Assembly (NCBI GenBank): GCA_022478985.1
Contig: JAKSZP010009197.1
Location: 62,001 to 126,000 of the forward strand
DNA from: Massospora cicadina
Lineage: Eukaryota; Entomophthoromycota; Entomophthoromycetes; Entomophthorales; Entomophthoraceae
Length of the DNA: 64,000 nucleotides
Direction of reading: 5' to 3'
Shown: in pieces, positions 23,481-34,600 of the stretch
Numbering within the stretch: position 1 is the stretch's first letter
How the letters are laid out: every line of letters starts with the position of its first letter
Position numbers and translations under genes: made by a program
Notes under the pieces: generated by a model
Told to the model about the DNA's origin: nothing
Database searches by the model: none
What the model saw: the letters and a program-made list of their open reading frames with translations, nothing else

Positions 23481-24330
23481 GACTGTTTGTAATAGCAGCG
23501 CTCACTCCCTTTGCAGTCAAGTCTTTGAACAACTTAAAGTGAAGAAATATGCCAGCAAAAAACCTATTGTTTACTGCACCTTAGAACAGCTAATTAGGGA
23601 TATTGAGATTCATAATGGACAACTATACAAAATATTGGGGAGAGCGACTGGAGACTCTACCCCCATCTTCTGCTTGTCCAGAGATAATCATGAAAGCTCA
23701 TCTTGCCATAGGACATAAGGCTTGCTGAAAACCTTAAAGTTAATTCACCAAGGGCATTATTAAATTCCTTAACATTTGGCATTCAAGATTTGTAGTGAAA
23801 TGTTGCTAATGTCAAGCACACCAGCCATATAAGCCCATGAATATTTACCAGCAGGTCAAAACTAAGTGTACTTGGAACATAGCGTCTATCAATGTATTAG
23901 GACCTTATCCAACTATCGTCCTTAACTTCACATATATCATAGTAGTCATTGATCATCTCACTAGGTGGTTGAGGCAGACCCCTTAAGGATCCTAGCAATA
24001 CTAGCTGCAAAATTTACAATGGAACATATAGTACACAGGCTTAGTTGCCCACAATTTATCCTAACAGACAATGTCAAAGATTTCATCTCCTGAGCTATCA
24101 CAAGTTAAGTGAGAAAACAGGAAACAGGAAAGTAATTCTGACCTTTATCAACCCAAAACCGGGTAGAATGGTGGAACGCGCCAATCAAACCTTAGTTCAA
24201 GCCCTTTAGAAGTTCATCAACAATTATACATCTAAATGGGCCATATATGTGGAACAACTGTTTTTGCATATAATATTAGTTAACAAAGCGGCACAGGATT
24301 ATCACTCTATCAGCTTTCATACGTTTAACC
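23481..24330 (+). pseudogene. F integrase remnant
   Basis: A zinc-binding-like stretch precedes 23860. The catalytic core can be followed through VEADPLRILAILAAKFTMEH (near 23968-24030), LSCPQFILTDNVKDFIS (near 24043-24092, second catalytic Asp) and MVERANQTLVQAL (near 24172-24210, catalytic Glu). Active integrase joins the element's DNA into the genome. Frame changes between the segments make it nonfunctional. Confidence 0.65.
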
Positions 24331-24741
24331 TATGATACCACCCTTGTTACACTCCATCATTACAGACATGGATGCAATTTGGCCATCTGAATACTTTGAA
24401 TGACTGGTAAAATACTTGATTAAGTTTCAGACTGAGACCTAATGAGCAACCCTAACCTAAAAGAAGTAATCAGTTGGAGAAGGATGAATTACATAGATCA
24501 AATGTGGCGAACTTTGCAGTCAGTGATTAGGTCGCTTACTGTGATACTTATAGATTTTGTAGGAATCATAAGTTGCTACTTTATGAAAAGGGCCTTGCAT
24601 TGTACTTTACTGAGCTGCTGATGAAGCATACACTATTCATAAATTTAACGGCAGATAAAATTTAATTGCGTTCAAGACAATTTTCTCTAACCTTATTATT
24701 TAATAGACAACTCTGTCATTGAAGATTGAGTGGTAGTTCAA
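24331..24741 (+). other. F region between integrase and right LTR
   Basis: This should hold the integrase C-terminus. No domain can be read and no envelope-like or chromodomain motif is seen. Confidence 0.35.
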
Positions 24742-24753
24742 GTCAAGGGGGAG
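24742..24753 (+). promoter_or_regulatory. F polypurine tract
   Basis: The tract gtcaagggggag lies directly before the right LTR start TGTTGG. It is the usual site where plus-strand DNA synthesis is primed. E4 has a matching GAAGGGGGTAA on the minus strand at 52593-52604. Confidence 0.65.
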
Positions 24754-25190
24754 TGTTGGAGATTTCTTTAACTTGATTTTTAGTTTTTAAATCGGAGATG
24801 TAACATGATCCTAACTACAACATTAGATCATTCCAAATTAAAAAGTATTTAAGCTGCCTCATGACTTCCCATTTAAACCTTTTTTTAACATATCAACCCC
24901 TATTCACAGTCGCATTGTATGATAGTCAATTATCCTCATCACAAGACCAATACTTTATCTTGAATAAAGTGGTTTAATTATAAATACTATCTGATTCCTC
25001 TAAATAAAAGAACAATGTACTTATTAAACTTTTCTGTTCATTTGTGTAGATCTTTGGTGTGGTCTTACATATACAAAAATTTAGAACATTACCGCATAGC
25101 TTTGTTAAATATTATAGATATAAAAGTAGACTGCCAACCATAACCTGTTCAAATAGCGAATAAAGGCACATTTTGCTAGATCTCCCTCGC
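24754..25190 (+). repeat. F right LTR
   Basis: Starts TGTTGGAGATTTC after the polypurine tract and is homologous to the split left LTR. The right end is approximate, placed by alignment to the base before the left primer-binding site. Confidence 0.65.
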
Positions 25191-27400
25191 CCTAATATGG
25201 CTTAAAAAGTTCATTGGTTTTATTATTTTTATCTCCAAAATCTAGGCCAATCTTTCCTAGCGCTTCAAGAATATACATGCACTGCCCACTATTCCTTGAT
25301 TTTGTTGATCTATAATGATGCAAGTCTCATTTTGAAGATAATATGATTTCTAACTCAAGTTTATCAAAGATAGCAATAAAACATATATATGGTAAACGTA
25401 TTTATGATCTAGTTCAAGGTCTTTGTCCTCAACAATTCCCTTTAGTATATATAAATATCCTCTGACCTGTGCGGTTGTAACATGACACCTAAGTGCCACT
25501 TATAACAAGAAGAACTTGTCATGATTAAGGGGAGGGGCTTGGCACCTTGACTTGCAACCGCTTTAAGTGAAGTAGATGTCACTTTCCTGTAAGAGGGTAC
25601 TTGATTGTGTTTATACCCACTTTTAAAGAAGACTTGACTGGCTAGTTGTCAACATACAGCTAGCATCCCCTTAATTCTTACAAAATATTTAGTAGAAGCT
25701 GTGCAATAAATTTACCAAAAATGTTACACTTATACAGATAATTTTTGATATTATCTGCACCAAGGACTAAATGAAAATTGATCATAGAAATTTACTACAT
25801 GATTAAATATAGACTTGTCCTTATTTAAGCTTCCTTATTGATATTAAGAGAATAATAGTAATCTCAAGGGTATCTTGAAGTAATACTTGGAATTAGGATT
25901 GTTAGTAGAATATACCATGATTAGCTTGGATTTCTAAAAACATATTAATTGGTTAAATAGGTGGAGAAAGATTAGGGCAATAGATTTACAACAACTGGAC
26001 TTTAATTTTTTAAATTTAATATATGCATTTTCTCCATAATTTGTTTTGTATCACGCGCCTTAGTAATAGTTCCCCTGATTGTAGTGTTGGCTGGATCATT
26101 TTGGCTTTCATATTTACCTTAAAAGGATAAAATTATCTATTCTGATCCTTATGATAAACTAACAAAAAATTTGTATTTTAAAATGCACTTTGTCCAGGGC
26201 TACTCAGACTGTCTCTGTAAGTAAGCCTTCTTATGAATTTTACAGTATTGCCAGGTTTCTCAGTGTGTTGTTGGTTGTCCCCGACTATTGTTAGAGGGTC
26301 AAGTCCACCATTGGGTGAGGTTTTGCCCTCCCAAGAGGTATTTATGACAACATAAAGGTTTATTTTCCCCTCTTGAAAATATTTTCATGATGCTTTTGTG
26401 GTTTAATCTGCATCTATTTTAATATAAGCTAACTTTTTCATATTTGACTAAAATCAAGGCTTAGGGAAAAATGTTCTACTTTCAAAAATAAGATTCTATT
26501 AAGTGAATTCAGAACATTGTAGACATGCTAGATGATAAATCGTAATAGTATAACGACCACCTCACATAAGAAGCTGAGTCAAGGTTAAAATCTAAGATTT
26601 ATAAGAGCAGGATTGTAAGATGATTGCTTAATTTTAGCACGCTTCAATGGATGTAAATCAGTTTAGCTCTTCAGTTCCTGACCTTGTCATATATTTTGAA
26701 ATTTTGGATCACACTTTAAACCTGCATGAAAGGAGACTAATTAAGTTTGGTCTCATAGTTGAAGTTATAGTTTTTGGATTTTTGATGCTGCAGCCATCAA
26801 CTCTTGAGAGCTTGTATAATACTTTTGAGTGCTCAGTCAGATCTGGTTCCATAATGAGTCAAACATGCACCTTATCAATTTTTCCTGAAGAAGGTGGCTG
26901 GTATGACCAGTATAATGGTAATACAGAATATCTTTGCCTAACAAAAATTCAACCCTTTTCAATTATGTAGCAGTTATTTCAATTTAAGGACTCAATTGTT
27001 ACTCAGAATACAAACCACGCCAGAATTGAGCCACTCAATTGACATCATATAGGTAAGTGTTAATTTTATAAAATACACCATGGATTGCAGAGTGCATATC
27101 ACTAGTTTGAAGTTTGAGGAAGCCACCTCTTATATGACTGGTCTCCAGACACCTGATGGGGAATTCTGAGGCGCTCTCTAAGAAGCGATAAAAAATGGCC
27201 TCATGTAAGGGCCAAGGTGCATTGAAGTAGCAAGCTCTACTCAGCCTCTAGTCACATGTGTGGTGTAGAGGAGCATGCTCATAATATTATCTATGTTAAT
27301 ATACAACTATCAGGCTGAGGTGTAGAGACATGTATGCTCAAACTGACCTTTTGTTGTCTTTGGGTTCTAAAGGTAAGTCCCGTGGGTCAACCCCTCCACA
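25191..27400. other. Unassigned region with one dispersed repeat
   Basis: AT-rich. The part 25440-25725 shares a block with 15830-16085 inside E2. A 107-codon plus frame at 26647-26970 begins MDVNQFSSSVPDLV and has no recognised motif; it may be chance. No retrotransposon enzyme motif is seen. Confidence 0.4.
25440..25725. repeat. Dispersed repeat shared with the insert in E2
   Basis: cttgactggctagttgtcaacatacagctagc (near 25633-25666) and the preceding gatgtcacttt block match 15900-16000. It could be an LTR fragment of a third, uncharacterised family. Confidence 0.45.
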
Positions 27401-28625
27401 TGGATGATTTCAAATACTCATTTAAATCAAATAAAGAACTCAAAATCAGGCCACTCACTTAGCCCAAAAAGGATGACCTCATCCCTGTAGTATATGTACA
27501 TTAGTCACAGCCTTCACTTGAAGAGATTCCGACCTCCTAACCACCTTCATTAAACTATTATTTAAGAATTTGAGAGGATTTACAGGGAGGTAACCCAATC
27601 CAGGGGGCTTCTTTTGGGACTAGTACTTTACTTAATTAATAAACTTCCCACCTAAAAAGATCGTCAAACAGGTAAAAATTTATGCATAATAAGTCACTTC
27701 CAGCTGGACCTAACCTGCCAAATCATGATCAATTTTCAAATTTACTTAAACTAATTAATTACCATTATAGACAACCCCAATCCAATTTAAGGTTCACGCA
27801 ACACTGATTTTTACTTTTTGATTCCATCCCAGGCTTATACATATGATAAAACTCATGATAATCATAGAATCCAATAGATCTGAGACATCCTCAGATTACC
27901 CCAAACTTCTATAATCTCATGGTCTTATCACTATCTAATCCAATGAGTTACATACTTTAGATTTTCCATTTCAATCCAAAACATGAAGATTTTATGAAAC
28001 CTTAAGTGAATCCGATAGATGATCATTTGTTTAGCATTTCTTGAATCATTTACACTACCTTCATATAATTGCCCATACATCTAAAAAGCGGAAAACACCT
28101 AGTATTTTTAATAATTTACTATTCAGTTTAAAATTAACTTTAATAGAATCCCAGTTACCATATTTAATTTTATTTGTTGTTTTCCACGGATACTGCCACA
28201 GCTTGACCTTATTACTAATAAAAGAAACAACTTTTTGATGAATGACATTCTATTGACCACAATTTCTACTATTTTAATATATTTATCATTAAACCCAATC
28301 CATTAAAATGTTGTGATGACAATGCTACTAACATTTGAACACTTTGTATCCCATCACCCAATTTGTTGCCATAAGCACGCACCTAAAATTCCGTCTAAGG
28401 CATGCAACTGTGGATCCCTGAGGCGTTGTCACCTTCCTCACCTCTCCTGCCCTTAGATAATTCTATATAAGACACTTGGTTGCCTCTATTACATCCTTTG
28501 CTCAGTTTGGTGGCCTTTGGTAACTTGTTGGATCATTATATCCTTTATGATAACTATAAGATCTCACACTTTACAATCATTTGGATGATGGTGCTCATGG
28601 CTTTCTAGGCCATCAAGATAAGTTT
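27400..28625 (+). repeat. G left LTR (E5 family, inverted)
   Basis: The reverse complement of 28381-28450 reads gaggtgaggaaggtgacaac-gcctcaggg..agttgcatgcctt, matching the E5 right LTR at 63010-63065 (ggctgggaggatgacaactcctcagg..agttgcatacctt). Similarity continues to about 28620. The left edge is a guess from the E5 LTR length of about 1.3 kb. Confidence 0.5.
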
Positions 28626-28876
28626 TAAATCGCTTAAATTAGAAGCCCTGTCTTATTTCTACTATTTGCATTTTTGATATTAAAAATCATCCAAAAACTT
28701 TAGCTTCTCATCTCTTCTTATTGGAAAAGATGCTATAATTATATATTTACTTACAATGAACATTATGCCTTGTTAACTTGTATTTCTATTTATGGTTGAT
28801 TATCTATATTTAAAATTTTAGGTTTTAACTTTTAATCGAGGTATGCCAACCAAGTAATGGACATTACCAATACATA

Positions 28877-28972
28877 ATGAGTAAAAGAACAAAACAAAAG
28901 AACCAAAAGGATTCAAAACCAAAACCAACTAAAATAAAAAACCAAAACCAAAATAAAACTCCAACCAGGCGG
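28877..28972. repeat. A-rich simple sequence (aaaacc/aaaata)n
   Basis: Runs of aaaaccaaaacca, aaaataaaa and similar. It marks the low-coordinate edge of insert A. As the A-rich strand is plus and the A reading frames are minus, it does not fit a simple poly(A) tail for those frames. Confidence 0.6.
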
Positions 28973-29040
28973 GAGCGGAATACTGCTAACCCACCATGGC
29001 AGAGGGTGAGAGGGGTTGGGCAGCGCTTCTACAGACATAT

Positions 29041-29325
29041 TCAGATGGTCATCCTCATTGGAGTTGTAGAAGTAGACAAAAGTGGAGATCCAGTGTGTGA
29101 GGGTATAAGTGTGGTGGGAGTGTAGGTGGATAAAAAGTGGTTATATTCCTTAAGATCAGCTTGGTAGAAAGCTTCAACAAATTCCGCTACTTGGTGTTCA
29201 GCTTGAATGTGGGCTTCAGAAAGTTGGGAAATTTTGGTGAGACTTTGTTGGGTAATTTTTGCAGATGGGTCAAAATCTGCTAATTGGGCCACATGCATGA
29301 CTGCATCCGTGGCATCAGTGGCCAA
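29041..29325 (-). pseudogene. Insert A, last open stretch (94 codons)
   Basis: An Ala/Gln/Glu-rich helical-looking peptide with no signal sequence. Residues 42-52 are the A-E-H-Q-V-A-E-F-V-E-A motif shared with insert C. It is followed by a Thr/Pro/Ser-rich tail. No function can be given. Confidence 0.35.
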
Positions 29326-30239
29326 AATTGTGATTTCTCCTGTGCTGTTTTGGAGAAATCATGGGGGAACTTGACTATTCTCAGCCCATGGTGGAATTGA
29401 GAAATGAATTGGCCACCGTTGCTAAGGCGAGCTGGTGGTCACTTTGGTAGGGGATGGTAATGGGTTTAGGAGTGAATTGATTAGGGGATGGGGATTTGTC
29501 AAGATCAGAATTGTAAAATTTGGCCCAAACACAATCAAGCAGGCCTAGAGGTTCACCAGATTTCTTCGTTGGTGACAATGTTACCTGATTTGTCAATCTC
29601 AGACAATAATTCCCATGGATCTTGGTTTACAGGAATAGTGGATGGAGAATATGAGTGGCCATAAGTTGAAGGGGCTACTTGGTTTTAATGGTGGTCCAGG
29701 CCTGTTTCTGATTGGTATGGGTGAAAATTGGATGGGATAGTGTGGGTGGGTTTGGTGGAGGCTGATTTCTCACTCTGGCCCATTGAACAAGAACATTGAG
29801 CGGGAGGGGGCAACAAAACGCCCTATTCAAATCCACTGAATATGGCTCAGAGGCCACATCAGAGGAAGTGGAATGGGGGCAGAATTTTTGGAATGTTTGA
29901 GTCTGAAACAGAGGGGACAAATTTGGCGACTATTATCCACTCAAGCCCTAAAGAAATGCTCAGGCGCCATGGTGATATGAGCATAGAGGATTTGTTGGGC
30001 TATGGAAGGGTGGTGTGGGATTATGGTGGTAGTGGCGTGATGTTATGCTAGGCGTTCTGCTTTAGAAGAAACGGCAAATACAAGGTTGGTCTATGTCTCT
30101 TACGCTGGAAGCCCCACCATTAACTGACCATATAATAATTGGGGTGGTAGGTGGGATGGGAGGGATGCAAAGGACGCCAACAATGTGATGTCTGAAGGAA
30201 GGTGAGTTCAGGTGGTAATAATGAGAGTGTATTTGTAAC

Positions 30240-30650
30240 TTAGTGAAGTAGAAGCTGCTGCTGCATCCTCATCTGTCTGGAAGCCAATATTAAAATAGCC
30301 TTAAATGGGCGGAAAATAATAAAGACAGCCAGTGCAAATACAGCAGTGGCTACTTCAATAATTGCTTTTTTGTCATATGGGAACAAGCGCCAGTAGTTGT
30401 CCCTTAGGTAAAATTGTATATTGAAACGAGGTAAGGCAAGAGGATGGGGGCGAGAAGGGTGGAGTTGCACCAGGTAGAGCGCTAGGTCCTGTGGGGGGAC
30501 AAAATGGCCTGAAGATGGCAGGCTTTTTGACCCCATGCAAATGCATTTGCCCGCAGGTTGAAAAACGCTAGGCGGTGGAGCATCACTACCCCACATTGGA
30601 GCAGCAGGCGGCGGATCCACTGACATTTTTAGTATAATGAGTGTGGCCAA
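30240..30650 (-). pseudogene. Insert A, first open stretch (136 codons)
   Basis: A proline-rich N-terminal half (residues 11-30) is followed by a segment with Phe, Tyr and Arg (FNIQFYLRDNYWRLFPYDKK) and a hydrophobic stretch of about 17 residues near residues 103-119. Its PPSV..GHFVPP order loosely recalls insert B (PPSV..GHIWPVP). Not a known family to me. The start codon is uncertain; an internal Met at residue 9 is possible. Confidence 0.35.
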
Positions 30651-32300
30651 CCAATGGTGAATAATTAAACTGTTTTTCTTTACAAAATTCGCTTGAAGTA
30701 AGATTGAGCGGAAAGAAAAGTTTATTTTGATTCTCTATTCTTAAGACCAGTTATCAGTAACTGTTAGCATGAGAAGCCAACCCTCAAATCACTTTTAAAG
30801 ACACCCAATTTTATATCCAAAAATGCGGATGTCCCTCATATTTCCTCCACAGATGTAACTGACTAAGTGATTAATGTCGTTTTAAAACTACAGGTTTAAA
30901 ATTTCAGCTTAAAATCCCATATACCTTTTCCTCATGATGTCCAAAGTAGTGTAGTCCTTGGATACTTTTGAAGATGATGCCCGTAATGGGTCCATGATGT
31001 TTCTACTAAACTAAAAATACAGGAAATACTACTTTCTTGATTCCCCTTGCCCTTCAGCTGTACATGCCCTATGATCAGGACCTGAATGCCTTATGAACCT
31101 TTTTACCTTGTGATTTGTGTCACCATAATTATCATCCTTTATATAGGCATTTATGGGTTTACTACACTCATTGGAATACCCCTAATGAGCACATTCATGT
31201 CTTTAGAGCTGCTTTAGATTTGGTCCCTGCAGTCACCCATACTAGGAGCCTCTAATGATTTATTAAGATCTGCATACTACTTGGAACAATCAATTGAATA
31301 CAAACAGCTCCATGAACACAAGGTTTATGTTATAACAAATTAAACCTTCTATGGCCGCCATCACTTTATCTGCAAACTTCACTCTGGTGAAGGGGTCCAC
31401 CCCAAACGCCCAAACCAACAAGAGAACCAAAAAGCGTTTGACTGGTATTTCAGTATTGGGTCCAGAGGACTCCACTTGATTTTAACCATATCCTGTCCTA
31501 AACTGCGCCTTGGAGAAAAAAAATCAATCTTTCTTTAAGGTCAGAGGAGATGGTAGTGTCCTTGAAACCCAATAACCCCTAACCGTCACCATAGCAGATG
31601 TTCTAAAGAGTCTATATCAGGACGTGACATTAATCCCAATTTCTGAGAATTCCGCTTGAGCAGTGAATTTTGATGTACTTCAAGCTGCCCTCTCTTTGAC
31701 CACTACAAACAAATAAGGCTGGGTCTATTTCTGTTTACTGTGAGCTTTCAAAGCTGGATCTTTATAAAACAACTGTAAAAACAATCTTATATACTTAGGC
31801 TGCTGGAAAAGTTAGGATTTTTATGACGGACTGATTTTTGGACCTTGGGCGAACTTGACTCCCTAATGTTGGGAGCATCCTCTCCCCTTGAATTGCTAAG
31901 CCATGAGATTCCCAATCCAGTTACACATCCATAATTTTTGCTTTTGTTTTCACTTTTCAGAGGTTTAGGACTTGTTGTAAACAGTATTTAAGAGTGGGTT
32001 GGAGGCGGAGCCAACAAGATAATCAACTTGTACCTTGACTCTTTATCCTTTTAGAACATGAGACTTAGTGGCGAGTTTATTTAAAACCTATATCCCCTGA
32101 AATATTTCTAGAATTAATATCCTTTTTTTTCAACACCCACTACTGACCTCCCATCAGATTTCATTATGTCCTTAATCACATAAAAAGGTACATTTAACTT
32201 GGTTTGTCCACATGGTTCCTGACCCATTATTCATATGGCTTATAGTTTTGCCTGACATCGGGCCTGAAAAATATAAACTATACCATAACACTTACAGGTA
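30651..32300 (+). pseudogene. G gag-protease region, unreadable
   Basis: Expected to hold the rest of gag and protease of G. No Gag knuckle or protease active site can be read. The minus-strand 61-codon frame at 31290-31475 is not supported. Confidence 0.3.
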
Positions 32301-32890
32301 AAGGAGGATAAAGCCTTAGACATATGGATTATGAGATGTTAGATAAAGGTTTATTACTAAAAAAGTATTCCAAATTCTTTACCCATGTTTTTTACTAGAA
32401 AGAGGACAGTTGCAGTCCTGCGTTGAATATGGGCATTTAAACAACCTAACATTACTAGACTCCTACCACAACCCTGGAAATATCATTGCCCAAGCCATTG
32501 CAAAATCTTTGGTATAACTTTAGATTATCTTGATGAATTTATTAAATCAAGTAAGGATCAAGGAGGGGCGGTAGTGCTCACAGCTATTTAGACCAAATGA
32601 GAAAATTTATTAGTTCAAAGTGAAACCCTTTGTGTTGAAAAAAACTCTAGCACCCATCAGTTCCTAAATGACAATGTCCTACCAAATTTCAGGTTCTCTT
32701 GCGCCATTTCAAACATTTTAGACTTATTGATATACTCTCCTAACCATAATGAACATACTATAGACTTGATAGCAGTGATGGATGCCCTTCACAAGGCTGG
32801 GCTCTTTGAGAAGCCCAAAAAATTGTTTTTCAAGGAGCTAGTGACTTTCTTGGGTAATCTAGTTTTGAAGTATTAATGCTGTATATATTA
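32300..32890 (+). pseudogene. G reverse transcriptase remnant
   Basis: The stretch 32645-32880 reads HQFLNDNVLPNFRFSCAISN, LIYSPNHNEHTIDLIAVMDA and FFKELVTFLGNLVLK. It corresponds piece by piece to E5 (FQRLINDVLRYLHFSCAVAY, LIHSPTLEQHAKDLEALVAA, then VTFLGNLVLKDG). The Y-x-D-D box has decayed to NILD. G shows the uninterrupted order of this region, which is split in E5 by insert C. Confidence 0.65.
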
Positions 32891-33960
32891 TACAAGATGG
32901 AAGCAATCCTGTTGTGACCTATCTCACCTCCTAAGTTAATTTTAGAGGTTTTTGGGTACTGTGATTTTCATTAATAAATTATTTCAAGTTTTCGCTAAGT
33001 TAGCAGCACCTCTCCACCCATTGACTGGGAAGATTCTCCCCTTAAAGTAGACAGAAGAATGCTTACAAAACTTTTAGTCTATTAAAGAGTTTATACTATC
33101 AGCTCCAGCTCTCTAACATATGGAGGTGTCTGTACCCTTCATTATGAATTTAGATGCCTCTTTGGGAGCTCTAGGTGTAACATTGTTACAATAACACAAT
33201 GTTTTAAACTTCTTGTCTCCTACTTCTCCCTAGCGTTCACATCTTTAAATAAGTTATGAGCAAAATACAATAAGAAATCAGCGGTAATATTATGGGCGCT
33301 CACCCACTAGCGGTATTTTTTCATAGGGCACAATATATTAATACATTGAGGATGGATCATCAGTCATTTTGTATATCTAGAAATCTCTAAAGTTAGCTAA
33401 CACCAGGATTATACCTACAGATACCTTTGTAACTTGCGCTCTAAGTATGAGTTCATCAAAGAGCCCTTAGATGTCCTCCCAAAATATTAAATCAAAGCTC
33501 TTCACTGAGCCCCAGCATAGATGAAATACTAGATCACTACCGTCATGCCCTGCTGCACATTATTCTCTTGAACCCCTCTCTATATCCTATGCTAGCTTAC
33601 CTCAGACCTGCCCCTCCTCTCTCAGGTCTTGAATGCTCAATCATCATTTCAGAGGGAATAGAGCTTGACGAAGACCTAGATAACAAGTTTCGTAAGCATT
33701 CCCACTATGTTTAACAAGTTAAGATAACTCTCTTATGACAAAATCTGGGTTCACCCTTTCTTTGTGAACTGAAAATCAAAAAGCAACACGATACCCAGCA
33801 GTGGGCCACCATGTGTTAAAAAAAGCAAAGAGTTCATCGAGTGGACTTTTAAAACTGTCCTGGTTACTCAAAAATTCCTTCTTGAGTTTTCTGACTGAAG
33901 TACATGCGCCTGCTCAAAATTAGAAAGGTTATGGAGAAGAAATTCCTCTTAAATTATCTA
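32890..33960 (+). pseudogene. G connection and RNase H remnant
   Basis: KLAAPLHPLTGKILPL (near 32998-33045) is the connection motif. VPFIMNLDASLGALGVTLLQ (33131-33190) is the start of RNase H with its first catalytic Asp. Later parts are unreadable. Confidence 0.55.
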
Positions 33961-34600
33961 CAACAGACTGTGGGCCCCTGGAGCTCAGTCTCAAACGATT
34001 CTATTTTGAATTTTTCCCCTTCAAAGGGTATTGACGCGGTCATGGCGGTCATGGAAACTGCTTCACTAATTTTGCCCTCTTAGTCCTATGCAACCCTTCC
34101 ATTACGTCAGAGGAAATTGTGGCATAATTTTTTGTCCCATTTGTTCTCCATGTTTGTTCTATATAAGGAGTTAGTGAGTGATCGTGAGCCCCATTTCTCT
34201 GCCCAGTTTTGTAATTTACTGAACAATCAACTTAAAATCAAAGCCTGCTGATTTACTGCCAATCACCCCCTATATTATTAAAACTGAGAGTTTAAATAAA
34301 ACCTTATAGCAGTACCTACATTATTATGCATCATTAAATTATGACACCAGGGCATCAGATATCCCTTTGGTGCTGTTTGTGTATAATAACGCCACCCATG
34401 CTTTCAATTGTTTCTCCTTTAATGAGGTCAATCTTTGTTACAACCCTTCTTTTCACATTGGACCACATCTTAGATCTGCAATGCTAGCGGCATACTATAT
34501 AAATTTACATATTTGGGACCCAAATCTTTCTTCAAACAATTACTGTGATATTAAAGGTGTAAGGTGACTCAAGGTTCTAAACCACTAATGCATTAGGTAG
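33960..34600 (+). pseudogene. G integrase remnant
   Basis: Around 34155-34215 VLYKELVSDREPHFSAQFCN is the second-Asp segment (consensus VSDRGPQF). The expected HPQTDG-E motif has become ANHPLYY. The segment 34360-34480 contains VCV..NNATHAF, comparable to 'YNNSVHSS'. No chromodomain can be read beyond it. Confidence 0.55.

Larger units (their letters stand above)
4721..25190 (+). mobile_element. F: outer Ty3/gypsy element of a triple nest
   Basis: F is a lineage I LTR retrotransposon on the plus strand, now spanning about 20.5 kb because E2 (4779-18400, itself carrying E1) sits in its left LTR. Without the insert F would be about 6.8 kb. Evidence is the LTR pair (4721-4778 plus 18401-18768, against 24754-25190), a decayed primer-binding site at 18771, gag, protease, reverse transcriptase, RNase H and integrase remnants in that order, and a polypurine tract just before the right LTR. 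No reading frame survives. I found no convincing target-site duplication. Confidence 0.75.
28870..30650 (-). mobile_element. Insert A: unidentified coding-like block inside G
   Basis: On the minus strand four sizeable open stretches follow one another (30650-30240, 29920-29675, 29596-29381, 29325-29041) where G should have gag on the plus strand. They are rich in Pro, Ser and Gln and match no gag-pol domain that I know. The first begins after PPPAAPMWGSDAPPPSVFQP and ends in a hydrophobic run (VATAVFALAVFIIF) that could span a membrane. The last contains AEHQVAEFVEA (29202-29170), close to AEHQLA*YVEA in insert C (60067-60099, * = stop). The right-hand end on the plus strand, 28877-28970, is an A-rich simple repeat. 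Function unknown. Confidence 0.45.

Noticed and set aside
25160..25190. cacattttgctagatc as the start of another long-family LTR interrupted by F
   Set aside because: The match to 63488 is only about 16 bases, the sequence after it does not align, and 4331-4720 does not supply the missing left part.
26647..26970. 107-codon plus frame as a host gene
   Set aside because: No motif, no promoter or neighbour support; left as an unassigned open frame in the regional note.
28877..28972. A-rich run as the poly(A) tail of insert A
   Set aside because: The A-rich strand is opposite to the strand carrying the open frames, so a simple tail does not fit.
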